64,000 bases of DNA from Escarpia spicata (taxonomy: Eukaryota > Annelida > Polychaeta > Sabellida > Siboglinidae): NCBI GenBank assembly GCA_963995525.1, contig OZ023205.1, positions 41,080,879 to 41,144,878 on the forward strand, in the 5' to 3' direction. Under the pieces are notes generated by a model. That model was not told where the DNA came from and ran no database searches. It was given only the letters and a program-made list of their open reading frames with translations. How positions within the stretch are numbered: the first letter of the stretch is position 1; each line of letters starts with the position of its first letter. Shown here piece after piece: positions 1-11,700 of the stretch. The position numbers and the translations under genes were made by a program.

Positions 1-72
1 ACTACTACTGTAATGGTAGACAGAACACGCTTGACCTTGCCCTATGAAGAAAACATTGCACATGAACTGCAC

Positions 73-76
<4 letters not shown>

Positions 77-105
<29 letters not shown>
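77..105. repeat. (TA)n microsatellite
   Basis: Uninterrupted TA dinucleotide run of about 29 bases, ending in a CTACAG flank. No gene is seen in the first 480 bases, which are AT-rich. Confidence 0.9.
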
Positions 106-107
<2 letters not shown>

Positions 108-479
108 ACAGATGTATACACATCACATTAATATCAAAATAAAGCATTGATATATAAACTCTGCTGATGCTTAATGGCAACACCCTGAGCTCATCTACTA
201 TAGCAAGACACAGAGCAATTGTTGGTAAAGGTAATTTATTAATGGTACCAAAGAAAAAATACATGCATATTGATGAGATAGCTAAACAGCTAACACAAAC
301 ATAAATATGCTCATCAAGAAAACCGATAATTAATTAACAAGAAAAGATAGCAAATGTTGGGGATCATTTGTCCCGCAATAGAAGATAACATCAGCATAAC
401 AATTATAATGATGTCAAAGTTCAACTTTATGCAGACCTATTAGGCATACATTTGATTTGCGCAGCTTTTATGGAAGATT

Positions 480-860
480 AACAAACCCTGTAGGAAAAAT
501 TCAGATGGAAAGTGTTAAAACATACTGCATATGTATTGCAAATTCACTCAAAGTAAAGCATATACACAAAAATCTTCAAAAACTCCATGGGAAAATGTAT
601 ATAAAACCTTCAAAACACGATGTCAATTGTAATAAAGGTCAACGTACTGAATTCATATTGAACTAAAAGTGTATATGCTAAACACCTTATCAAATCTCAA
701 TGGGAAAATGTTCGGGGAAGTCTTAAAACAATGTAAATTGTTACAAAGGTCAATGGGGTGCATAAATATTGTAATGCGTTAAAAAAATGTACGCATTAAA
801 ACCTTCTCAAAACCCTATGGGGAAATTATAAGAAGAGTGTAAACAAACTGTTGACTGTTT
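480..860. repeat. Degenerate tandem repeat, period about 110-120 bases
   Basis: A motif of the form CCATGGGAAAATG followed by CTTAAAACA..GTAAATTGTTACAAAGGTCAA recurs near 584, 696 and 818, with a weaker copy near 485. The short ORF at 457-666 lies inside it and has no protein-like character. The origin is unknown and divergence between units is high. Confidence 0.4.
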
Positions 861-1004
861 ACTATTATGCCAAAAGGATGTTAACATTCGCATACCATAA
901 CCTTTGTTATAGCCAAGCATGAACAATGTTATATGTAATATGTATCTACTGAACAGTATACACGTGTAAACATCAACATCTCGTGATGTCTGGTGAAGAT
1001 AATT

Positions 1005-3014
1005 GTTTCCCTCTGACGATGTTTTCTCTGACGACCTGAAGAATGTTCTTCTCGTTGAAGAGCGCAATGAAGGTCTTCTCTGGGACATAGTTGAACAGGT
1101 AGTCAAGGTCAAATCTGGTATGCAGGTGCCTTGTTTGAACATGTCGAGAACGCGTTCCTTGTAGAAGGCAAACTGTTTGTCAATGGCCTCAAAGATCGGC
1201 ACGATGTCTTTGATGTTGTACAAGACGAGAAAGTCCCGCAATGTCTTCATGTCGTTTACTCTTAAGAACGGGTGTAATCTTCGTCGGATCTACCACCTCA
1301 CCACCGGTCTTGAGCATACGGGTCATTACGATCACGCCATTGGCCCGTACATGCATGACTCGACTTGAGGGTGACTTAACAACACGCCAGTTCTTCAGTC
1401 AGCCGAAGAAGGCCTCTTTTTAAGGAAGAGCGCTGTCATTGAGTCTCTCCTAGCTAACCATGTACTCCTACGGGAAATGACCTTTCGTGACCTCGCATCC
1501 ATACGCTTTCAGGTACCTGTCATATGTGAATCCACGTGCGATGTAACGAGTCATGTCTAGGGATTTCAGCTGATTTGTCGATAGACACTTTCTCTGTTTC
1601 TTTCATGGAGAGGAAGTACCAGGAATTGATTTACGACGTTGATATCGTATTTGCCCCAGGTGAAACCAATGACAGGCAACTGAGAAAATCAACCGTATCA
1701 TAGAAGCATGAGAGCTTTGTAGGGATTGGACGGTTTCCACTCCCTCTTTGTCATTGTCGTGGCTATCGCTCCTATTCGTACCAGCTCGATTGGGCTTCCG
1801 CGAATTGCTGAAACACGTCCTTGTAATCGCCTTACATTTGTTCGTAGGCGGCATCGCTCATTGACTAAAGGATTGACTTCGGTTCGGACAGCAACTTATA
1901 GCTATCTCAATACGGAAGTTGTGACGTATTAAACCAGCACTCGAAGTCAAACGGCGCACGATAGGGGTAGTAGCGCGAGCATTTGGGAACACGAATGTTT
2001 TCGTCGTCGAAACGCTGGAACACTGTTGGAAACGGATGGTACATGCCACTCGGATAGATTTTGCGTACACTTCCCGTACACGTGCACTCATGTCTCTGCA
2101 GTTTCGATGCGTATTTCCATAACGAGTCGCCACACTTTCTACATCGATAAGAGTGAATATCCATGTCCACTTCTTGTATGTAAGAAAAGTGTGACTCGTG
2201 GGGATTCACGTACAACGTGTCGGGATTGTGACATAACGATCGACTTACGTGTTCGGCGGTCGCCTTCCCACCTTCATCCTCCTGTGGTTTGACGAGTTTG
2301 TAGATGCAGACGTTGGTCTCGAAGGTGGTCTCTACACGACTGAGATCATCCATCGTCACCCCAACAAAACATTCCATGGCCACCCCGTCTTGATCGCAAT
2401 CGAACGCCTTCACCGCGGGGTCTAGGTGACGTCGGTCACATCCACGATAGAGGGCCAGACAGAGAAAGAGACACATGTTATCTGTGTACTTCTTGGAATA
2501 GATAGGTTAGCTTTCCAGCGAGATGACAGCTTTGTTCGTTTTGACATAGCTCGGAAGTGTGACGCCCACGATTCCTATTGTATGGTCTACGATGCGGTTG
2601 AAAAAGAATGTTACATTCGTGACAAGTTCACAAACCCACTGACAATCCGGACATTGATTGATAGCCCACTGCAACAAGTCGGTTTCTCGAATACGCTCTA
2701 GAAATCCGTCGGCTATCGGTGATGAGACTGGGTTCGTCGAGGTAGCATCCACAACAGCTGCACGAAGAATGGTATTATCTGCATCTACCCGTGACCTTGT
2801 TCTTCAGAATGAAATCGTAACGGAGATTACTCTTGACAGCGTGCGTCTGTTTTCGAAACATGGTTTTCGGTGAACCTGGAGTGAACACGATCTCTAGTGA
2901 CGTGGGTCGACCAGTGTTCTCGAACAACGTCTCGCAGCTCCCTAGAGAGGTTGTCGACGAAGGGGATCGTTGTTGCTAACATGTGGTCGGTCTTCGCATG
3001 TTGATCGCTTTCGT
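1005..3014 (-). pseudogene. Polinton copy 1: family B DNA polymerase, central part (broken)
   Basis: This is the minus-strand continuation of the polymerase gene whose N-terminus lies at 7560-7880; Gypsy-1 separates the two parts. The reading matches Polinton copy 2 (51461-55358) in order: the segment around IPFVDNLSRELRDVV (near 2950), FLERIRET (near 2690), a long open stretch 1907-2476 with the exonuclease I motif FDFECWF (near 1945), and finally YVPEKTFIALFNEK (near 1050). Similarity stops near 1005, so the palm motifs and everything downstream are missing. There are stops and frame changes near 2500, 1905, 1440 and 1390, and a 98-bp foreign repeat at 1291-1388. In Polintons this enzyme is the protein-primed replicative polymerase. 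Here it is a fossil. Confidence 0.8.
1291..1388 (-). repeat. 98-bp Polinton terminal-region module inside polB copy 1
   Basis: Read on the minus strand, this 98-base block aligns end to end with 18943-19040 (plus) and partly with 18225-18300 (minus) and 61270-61386 (plus). All share ATGCATGTACG.GCCAATGGC, then AATGACCCGTA.GCTCA.GACCG and G.TGGTA. It interrupts the polymerase reading between a stretch ending LKN and one beginning SDEDY, so it looks like an insertion into coding sequence. Confidence 0.7.
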
Positions 3015-3166
3015 TGTTGTGTTATACACTTGTAACAGTAATATATTATGAGAGAATGAGACAAACGCATATGTATGTCAAAATGGCTGTATTTGAGAAG
3101 ACACGCGAGATCAGCAGTGATCTCACGAGACTAGTGAGAGGTAGGATGATCGAGACTAACGTCACA
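3015..3166 (-). repeat. Gypsy-1 3' LTR (152 bp)
   Basis: On the minus strand it begins TGTGACGTTAG and ends ATAACACAACA, with TG..CA ends. It is base-for-base the same as 7408-7559 by eye. It is short for a Gypsy LTR. Confidence 0.92.
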
Positions 3167-3176
3167 TCTCCCTTCC
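3167..3176 (-). other. Gypsy-1 polypurine tract
   Basis: Minus-strand GGAAGGGAGA directly abuts the 3' LTR, the expected position for the plus-strand DNA primer. Confidence 0.8.
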
Positions 3177-3208
3177 AAGTTCAATGAGTGCTTGGAGACA
3201 ACTCTCAA

Positions 3209-6200
3209 CTATAGGTCCAGCCGTCGCGGTGGAATCACCACTCTCCCAGAACGTGTCACCACTCTCCCAGAACGTGTCACCACTTCAGTGGGAGCTGTGA
3301 CCGCTGGAGGTGACACTGGTCTCGGCTCGCGCATACGAAGCGCAACCGGTGTCGTCGTCATCTCGGTAGATGACGGGTCGGCGTCGTCTGCTCGCTCGTC
3401 AGCCGTCACGTTAGGAGTCGGCTGCAGATGTCGCCGATTTCTTCTTAGGCAGGACGTCGGCGTTCGCACTACATACGACCGAGGTGTGTGTGCCGGACCC
3501 ACCACCGTGCCGTTGACGTTCGCGTCTTTGACCCAGACTGGGTCGCCGGCCCGAAGAGTAGAAAGTGGTCGCGCGCGATGATATCGGTCGTACGCGTCTT
3601 TCTTCTTCTGACGCATCAGCTCCCTTCGCTCTCTCTCTCCCCTCGGCTCATCCCAGCGGGGCAGAAGAGTCGCAGGCACCGTTGGCACTAACGTGCGCAG
3701 CTGTCGGCCCATGCTTAGTTCAGCAGGCGAATAGCCGCACTATAGTGCTGTCGATCTGTACGCCAACAAGGCATCGTACGGGTCGACCGCCTTCTTTAGT
3801 AGATTATTGACAGTCTGGACGGCGCGCTCAGACTTGCCGTTACTTTGAGGAAAGCGAGGGCTGCTCGTGATGTGTTCAAAGCCCTGCGCTCTCGCGAATC
3901 GCGCAAACTCAAATGATTAATACTGCGGCCCGTTGTCGGAGATCACGGTCTCCGGAATGCCATGCCGGGCGAAGATCGACTTCAGATTAAGAATAACTGA
4001 TGACGAATCTGTTGTCTCCAGCCTGGCTACTTCGACGTAGCTGGAACAGTAGTCTACTACTAACAAGTAGGCCGACCGCCTGAAGAAGAACATGTCCGTC
4101 CCGACCTTCTGCCACGGCCGCAGATGACATTCCGACGCGATCATCGGTTCAGAGGGGTTTCGCCTCTCCCTTGCACACGTCGTGCAGTTCTTCACAACTT
4201 CCTCGAGTTGTCGACTCAGTCCAGGCCACCACACTGAGGCCTGTGCTCGCGCCCTACACTTGACTACTCCCTGGTGTCCCTCGTGTAGTCGATCTATCAT
4301 CTCCAGTCTCATGGAGACCGGGATGACGAGACGTATTCCCTTGAGTAAGATGCCGTTGTGGACCGTAAGCTCTTGTTGACACTGCCAGTACGGTCTCAGA
4401 ATCGACGGCAGAGAACAGTGGCTTGGCCAGCCCTCAGCACAGTAGCGCAGAACCTGGCTGCAGATCTCGTCACGCTGTTGCTGTTCCTTGATCTCCTGGA
4501 GACGTCTCTCCGTCGCCGGGATCTGTCCCACGACGAAATCTTCGTGAGCTGCCACTTCATCCGCGAACTGGAGTTCCGAGATGGTCAGCTCTCTCACGTG
4601 CGGGGCTCGCGACAGAGCATCGGCTGTAATCAGCTCCTTCCCCGGCACGTGCTCGATCGTGTACGTATAACGCATCAGGCGCATACGATAGCGTTGAATC
4701 CGTGGAGTCAGCTCATCCAAGTTCTTCTTCGAGCTTAAGAGTGTCACAAGCGGCTTGTGATCTGTCTCTACGTGAAACTCCATACCGTACAGGTAATCGT
4801 GGAAGCGCTCCAGTGACCACGTTGTCGCAAGAGCTTCCTTGTCGATTTGAGAGTATCGTTGTTCAGTCGGCGTCATCGCCCGAGAAGCGTACGCCACTGG
4901 CCTGTTCGTACCATCGATCCTTTGTAGCAGGACAGCGCCAAGACCGAACGATGACGCATCTGCTGACACCGTCGTCGTCCTGTTCGGGTCGTATAGCGCC
5001 AGCACTGGCGTCGCACTGAGTTCGGCGTTTACCGCGTCGAAAGCCGTCTGCTGACTCGGCCCCCAGAACCACTGCCTGTCCTTCTGTAGCAAATCACGCA
5101 ACGGTTGCGTAACTGATGACAGCGTAGGCGAGAACTTTCCCAGTTGATTCGCCATGCCGAGGAAACGTCGTATGTGGCCTACATCTGTAGGCTGACCCAT
5201 CTCTGTGATGGCCTTCACCTTGGCAGGATCGGCCTTGATGCCTTCAGCCGTCACGACGTGACCCAGGTAGGTGATGCTTGATTTGCTGAACTCGCATTTA
5301 GCAAAGTTCAAAGTCACTCCGTTGTCGGCCAGTCGTTTGAATACTGCCCGCACTCGTGTGTCGTGCTCCTCTGATGACGCGCCGAAGATGACGATATCAT
5401 CCATCATACACAACACCCCGCTCAAGCCGTCAAGAACCGCACTCATGCGCTTCTGGAATTGCTCAGGGGCTGACGTTATGCCGAACGGTAGCCTTCTGAA
5501 GCAATACCGCCCAAACGGCGTTATGAACGTCGTCAGCTCCTGACAGTTTGGCGACAGGGGAATTTGCCAAAACCCCGAGTTGGCATCCAACTTTGTGAAA
5601 ACTTTCGCCCTAGCCAGTCGGCCAAGCGTCTGGTCGACTGAGGGCAGATCATGCTTTTCACGTCTGACACTCTTGTTGAGATGTGTCAGGTCGACACAGA
5701 TACGCACTTTGTGCGTCACGACTCCATCTGACGACGTAGTAGTTGCCTTCGGTTTGGCCACCACTACCATGCCGGCGCACCAGTCTGTGGGCGCCTCGAC
5801 TCGCCTGATGACACCTGTGTCTTCCATTCGCTGCAGCTCCTGTCGAACCGTCTCGAGCAGAGGAATCGACACCCGTCGCGGCGTCGACAACGCAAATGGG
5901 ACCGCCCCCTCGCGTAACTGGATGTTGTAGTCGCCACGCATGCGACCCAACCCTACAAACAATTTCGGGTTGTCTTGTCTGATAACGTCGGCCGCTTCGA
6001 CCGAGTCGACCGCCACACGTCGTACGAGATCGAGCATCTGGCAGACACGTCGACTGAGAAATGACCGTCGTTGGCCACTGATGACGTAAACGTCCTCATC
6101 GACTACTGAGCCGTCACGCGACAGCTTGCCGACGAACTTGCCCTGGGCTTTTAGAACCATGTCGTTCGCGCCCACCAGCGTCTTCGACGTCATCTCCAGA

Positions 6201-7192
6201 GACGGACTTCCTGCCCGTCGGTAGTCGGCAGCCGAAATCACAGTGACGTCTGCACCCGTGTCGAGCTTGAAGCACACGTCGACTCTTTGTTTCGTCTTCA
6301 TCACCTCGAGGCTGATCGTTGATGACCACGGCTGATCACCTTTCGTCACCTCTCCAAGGAAGGAATACCCCTCCTCGTCGTCTCGGCTGACTGTATCGAC
6401 GGCCTTTGATGACCTACATACAGTTGAAAAATGACCACTGCGGTGGCACCTGAAGCATGTGGCTTCTCTCGCCGGACAGACTGCTCTCTGATGAGACGAC
6501 CGTCCACAGAACTCGCACTTGCGCGACGTCTTCGTGGTCGTGGCCTGCGTCTGACCTCCTTGAGGCCTGTTGGTCTTCTGTCTCGTGCCGCCGCCAACTT
6601 TCTTCTTTGACTTGACGAAGTCCACACTCGTCCTTGTTGAAGAGGAAGCAAAGTTGCGAAGCATCGCCTGCTCTCGCTTGGCCGCCTCATTCTGACGTGC
6701 CATGTCGATTGCTCGCTTCAGCGTAAGCTCAGCGTCTAGCTGAAGTTTCAGCGAGAGCGTCGTGTCTCTGATTCCCACGACAATCCTGTCTCTTATCATC
6801 TCGTCGTTCAATTGACCGTAATCGCAGAACTCGGCCAGGCAGAAGAGAGCCGTGATGAAGGCGTCCACCATCTCCCCCTCCTCCTGACATCTTCGGTTGA
6901 ACTTAGCCCGCTCGAAAATCGTGTTCCGACGAACTATGAAGTGTGAATCAAACTTTGACTTCACCACCTCATACCGCTCCCTTTCTTCAGCTGTTAAGCC
7001 AAAGCCGGCCATAATATCATCGGCTTCATCGCCCATGGCGTAAACCAATGCGTTCACCTGCATGGCTTCACTCTTCTCATTCAGAGCAGAAGCCAGCCGA
7101 AACCGCTCAAAACGCCTGATCCACTTTGGCCACTCGTTGGGCTTTGTGAACACAAAGGGATCAGGCGGAGATACGTGGAATGACTGCGCCAT
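3209..7192 (-). pseudogene. Gypsy-1 gag-pol polyprotein (two in-frame stops)
   Basis: A single frame of about 1330 codons starts at the ATG at 7192-7190; an open stretch with no other ATG extends a few codons upstream. In order: gag; two CCHC-like knuckles (CEFCGRSSHQ..C and CFRCHRSGH..C, near 6520-6420); protease LDTGAD (near 6260); reverse transcriptase with FTKLDANSGF and the catalytic MMDD (near 5400); RNase H SADASSFGLG (near 4960); integrase with HHCC zinc finger (near 4290-4175) and the DDE triad GTDMFF, SDNGPQ and GKSERA. Two stop codons interrupt the integrase: TAA at 3917-3919, just after the second catalytic Asp, and TAG at 3740-3742, within a 12-base palindrome. Everything else is open. 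The C-terminus (3209-3712) is a basic tail without a clear chromodomain. Confidence 0.93.
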
Positions 7193-7234
7193 CTCCAAAA
7201 GTTCAGTAGGCAAAGCGACAAGTCATTGGCAGTA

Positions 7235-7365
7235 GCACATGTGAAGTAGCGTAGCAGCACTAGCGAAGCGTTAGTAGCGAAGCGGTATTGTTCAATCAAT
7301 CAAAGTTCAGCGAAGCAGTGACAGCGAAGCGTTGACAGCGAAGCAGCAGCAGCTTAGCGTAACGT
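7235..7365 (-). repeat. AGCGAAGC-type repeats in the Gypsy-1 leader
   Basis: The untranslated leader between primer-binding site and gag carries six or more copies of AGCGAAGC(G/A) or close variants such as AGCGTAGC (plus-strand reading), irregularly spaced. It may be an RNA structural or packaging signal, or simple slippage. No function is demonstrated. Confidence 0.6.
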
Positions 7366-7390
7366 TCACTTACTCAGGCACGTACTGACG

Positions 7391-7407
7391 GTAAACTTCT
7401 GACATCA
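7391..7407 (-). other. Gypsy-1 primer-binding site (tRNA-Leu-like)
   Basis: Immediately downstream of the 5' LTR the minus strand reads TGATGTCAGAAGT. This matches the complement of metazoan tRNA-Leu 3' ends except for one base (A for G at position 3). Confidence 0.65.
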
Positions 7408-7559
7408 TGTTGTGTTATACACTTGTAACAGTAATATATTATGAGAGAATGAGACAAACGCATATGTATGTCAAAATGGCTGTATTTGAGAAGACACGCG
7501 AGATCAGCAGTGATCTCACGAGACTAGTGAGAGGTAGGATGATCGAGACTAACGTCACA
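7408..7559 (-). repeat. Gypsy-1 5' LTR (152 bp)
   Basis: Appears identical to 3015-3166. A TATA-like ATATATTA stretch lies in the 3' part on the minus strand. The LTR must hold the promoter and polyadenylation signals of the element. Confidence 0.92.
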
Positions 7560-7880
7560 ACAGCAGATCGATGGGCTATTTACGTCTGCGCATACCATCT
7601 TGATGTGACGTAACAAGCTGTGTCGTTTCTCGAAGTCTCTTGTACATATCTGACAGCGGTGAGTATTGCCTTTCTGTGAGTCATTAGATGGCACAACTCG
7701 CGATGGTGGTTTTTCTGTAGGCGTGATCGTCGACGTAGGATTTGAGCATTCGCTTGATGTCGCCACTAGTATTGACGATGCTGTGTGTATCAACGATGAA
7801 TATAATTCCTGTACTTGACGTTGTGACTCGCCATAGCTGTTGAGGACGACCCCGCAATGACGACAGGGGTGTTGTTTCAT
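7560..7880 (-). pseudogene. Polinton copy 1: N-terminal zinc-finger part of polB
   Basis: From the ATG at 7880 the minus strand encodes MKQHPCRHCG and further residues that parallel MKQHSCRQCG at 51461. A second finger, CQICTRDFEKRHSLLRHIK, matches CPTCARDFARRYKLLRHMR of copy 2. The frame then runs into the Gypsy-1 LTR at 7559. About 50-80 codons present in copy 2 are lost at the junction. A TATA-like run (TATATAAA, 7913-7923) lies about 35 bases upstream of the ATG. The C2H2-like fingers are at the start of the polymerase ORF in both copies. Confidence 0.75.
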
Positions 7881-8044
7881 CGTGGATGATCAAAGTACAA
7901 CTGAAAGTTTTTTTATATATAAAGTTTCTATATCAAACTGTCAGTGAACGGGGTGACGTCACAGACCAATGACTAAAAGGCTAGCTATGAGTGACACAGT
8001 AGCGCAACAATGACTGCAAGGGTAGCTGTCAGTGACACGTTAGC

Positions 8045-8162
8045 AGGGACACGTAGGCGTGTCAACTAAGACATATGAATAGTGCACGCGTGCGCGTGTC
8101 ACTAAGGTACAGGTACAAGCGTGTCAACTCAGTCAGAAGAATAGTGCGCGCGTGTGCGCGGG
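8045..8162. repeat. Two diverged direct repeats with CG-rich palindromic cores
   Basis: Two units of about 55 bases share GCGTGTCAACT.AG.C..A.GAATAGTGC.CGCGTG.GCG. The rest of 7924-8717 holds no gene. It should contain the Gypsy-2 leader and 5' LTR, but no matching LTR was found downstream of 12720. Confidence 0.55.
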
Positions 8163-8717
8163 GGTATAATTCATAACGCAGAAAGTCACTCTTCGATTCG
8201 AAAGGTTTTACAAACAACACAAAGTGCTATTTCAACTAATTTAATTCTAGGAGACATATAAATAGTAACCATCAAGCAGTTTTGTTTTTAAAAACACTAC
8301 TACTATTGCATAATAAACTGACGTATTAGTCACTAACAAAGAATAACCTAGTCTTAACTACAACACAGCGTTCGACTACACTACAAAACAATAATACGTG
8401 TTGCATTATGACAATGACTGTTCCCCGCTCATTGTACTAAAATGTATTACAGGATGATCCCTTCGCATCGTGGCCTGCGACTGCAATAAACATGTCAGTT
8501 TGACAGTTCATAATGTCACTCAAATGTTCGCTTGCGTTATGCTAACAGTGTAGGCGAAAACGCAACATGGTGGCAACGGTGTTTAAGTGTAACCACTCGC
8601 ATAACAAACTGTGAGTACACACCTTTAGTGACTTAATTTAGAGCCCTAATCACGCTCGCTCGCTATTTATCGCCCGTATTGCGTCAGTGTTTCGCAATCG
8701 CTCAATAATTCGCGAAC

Positions 8718-11700
8718 ATGACTGACACGCAGCCTGCTACTGAACGACCACCGGCTCCTGCGTTCAATTCGCACATTTCGCCACCCGAAAAACTCGAACT
8801 ACACAATGATACTGCAAATCAGTGGAAACTCTGGAAGCAGATGTGGAAGAATTACAGTCTCATATCGCATCTTGACCAACAGCCACGCGATTACCAGACG
8901 GCGCTGTTCCTGCACTGTGTCGGCACCGAAGCGCTAAAAATATACAATGGATTCGTGTTCAGTGAGGAAGAAGACAAGACCGATCTACCAACAGTAATCA
9001 ACAAGTTCGACCAACACATCAAACTTTTGAGCGCTATATCTTCAACGAAAGAAACCAAGACGCTACAGAGAGCATTGACACGTACGTCACTGCACTGCGC
9101 ACTCTGGCGAAAACGTGCAACTTCTGCGATTGTCTCGGAGATTCTCTGTTACGAGACAGAATTGTACGCGGCACGAAGGACAGCCAGACTAGAAAAAGAC
9201 TACTTCAGCAATCCAACTTGACACTCAAAAAGTGCATTGATATATGCCGCAGCGCTGAATCAGCCAGTAACCACTTCAAAGTGATGAGCGGTCCCGAAGA
9301 TCATGTACACAGAGTACAAACAAGACCTACTCACAAGTAGCAGACGCTCAGGCCCAAAAGAGGTAATCAAACAGGCGGACACACTTCTAAGGTCCCTCAA
9401 GATCTGATCGACTGCAGATTTTGTACAAGCCGACACATCAGAAAGAAAGAAGAGTGTCCGGCATGGGGTAAGAAGTGCACCAAATGCGGTGGCAGCAATC
9501 ACTACGCTGCAAAATGCAAGCAAAGGTCAAGGCCAAATGCAAGGCCCAGACAACACGGCAAGGTCTACTCCGTGCAACAGACAGCTGAATCAAGCCACAG
9601 TGAATATGTACTTGGTGTAGAGGACAAATCGGAGAAAGTATTCTCAGCTTGCACAGGCAAAGAAATTCTTGCCAATATGCTGCTTGGAGAACAGGAAGTT
9701 CAATTTCAAATTGACAGCGGAGCAACAGTAAATGTACTGCCAGTGAAATTCGCAGCCCGCCTAGAACTTGAAGCTTATAACAAGATTCTGAAAATGTGGA
9801 ACATTACGCTTCTAATCCCCCTAGACAAGCAAAATATGAGTATCCGCAATCCTACTAACGGGAAGAAGTACAGCATCGAGTTCGTAGTGGTGCAGGAAGA
9901 CCTACTGCCCCTACTCGGAAAACGTGTAGCAGAACAAATGGAGCTGATCACAGTGAACTATCGCAACTTCGCACAAGTCGCATCTATTTCATCAAAGGAC
10001 ACTGACTCTTGCGAGAAACTGCTCGCCGAGTACACAGATGTCTTTGATCGAGAAATCGGCACATTACCAGGGAAAGTACGTATACATGTTGATGAGACAG
10101 TCACCCCTGTCACCTCTGCTACTGGGCGTATACCTGTGGCATCGCGTTCGCAGGTAAAAGCTGAACTGAATCGACTCCAAAAACTTGGAGTGATCGCGCC
10201 AATCGATGTTCCAACGGACTGGATCAGTCGCATGGTGGTCGCGACAAAGAAGTCAGGCGACCTGAGGATCTGCATCGATCCAAAACCTCTGAACTGTGCG
10301 CTGAAACGAGAACGGTACCAAATGCCAATCATGGATGAAGTGCTACCGGAACTGACAAAGGCAAAATACTTCACCAAACTTGACCTATCCTCGGGATTCT
10401 GGCACGTAGTCCTCGACTATGACTCGAGCATCCTAACGACATTCCAGACTGGATTTGGACGATTCAGATGGCTTCGACTCCCATTCGGTCTAAACGTGAG
10501 CTCGGAGATCATCGTGTACGGTGCAGGTGACAATTCAGAGGACGCGTCGAGAAATCACGTCCGCAATCTGGAAGAAGTGCTGAGGAGATGCAGAGAGAGG
10601 GGACTAACGCTCAACACAGAGAAGGCAGACGTCAAGAAAACCGAAATCTCGTTCCTCGGACATCTGATGTCAGACGTTGGTGTCCGACCCAACCCCAAGA
10701 AGGTGGAAGCGATCACAAAACTCCAGACTCCGTCCTCAGTGGAAGAAGTTGATCGTCTGAATGGCACAGTGAACTACTTAGCCAAGTTCCTGCCACGGCT
10801 CTCCGCTGCTATGGAACCAATTCGGCAACTCACACGCAAAGACGTGCACTGGAATTGGTCTCGCACTCAAGACCAGGCGTTCGTAGAAGTCAAGAGGCTG
10901 GTAACAGAAGCGCCACTACTCAGCTTCTACGATCCTGAGTCAGAACTGGTGATTCAGTGCGACGCCAGTGAAAAAGGACTTGGCGCAACTCTTCTACAGC
11001 ATGGGAAACCTGTCGCGTTCGCAAGTCGCGCGCTTACGGACGTCGAGACTCGCTACGCGCAAATTGAGAAGGAGATGCTGGCAATCGTCTTTCACTGCAG
11101 AAGTTCCACCAATACACCTTTGGCAGACACACAACTGTCCACAGCGATCACAAGTCTCTGGAGGGCATTGTGAAAAAACCTCTTGCCAAGGCACCCAGAC
11201 GTCCGCAGGGAATGCTACTGAGAGTTAAACAATATGACATCGAGGTCATCTACTGCAAAGGAAAACAAATGCACATTGCTGACATGCTCTCCCGTGCATA
11301 TCTGCCAAACGACGGCTGTAGCCAAGCAGAATTGGAACAAGTGAACATGGTGTCCTTCCTTCCAATCCGCTCCGAACGACTACAACAGATACGGAACGCC
11401 ACAGAACTAGATGAAGTATCGCAGCAACTCTCCAAGGTCATACTCCAAGGATGGCCTGATGACAGAAGTCAGCTGCATACAGTTCTGCATCCGTACTTCC
11501 ACGTGAGAGATGAAATGTCCATGCAAGATGGCATCATCTTCAAAGGAGAACGTACTCTGATACCACGTAGCCTGAGATCTGAAATCAAAAAGGCGATCCA
11601 CTCCTCACAAGTCGGAATAGATGGCTGTTTGCGAAGGGCAAGAGAATGCGTGTTCTGGCCGGGCATGTCAGCCGACATCAGAGAGTACATCTCCACATGT

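Larger units (their letters stand above)
3015..7559 (-). mobile_element. Gypsy-1: complete Ty3/Gypsy LTR retrotransposon
   Basis: A 4545-bp element on the minus strand, in the order 5' LTR (7408-7559), tRNA primer-binding site, leader, one long gag-pol frame (7192 to 3209), polypurine tract and 3' LTR (3015-3166). Domains run gag, two zinc knuckles, protease, reverse transcriptase, RNase H and integrase, which is the Ty3/Gypsy order. The two 152-bp LTRs appear identical, implying recent insertion. It sits inside the polB gene of Polinton copy 1. No target-site duplication is visible; Polinton codons are also missing at the junction compared with copy 2, so a deletion probably removed it. Confidence 0.92.
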
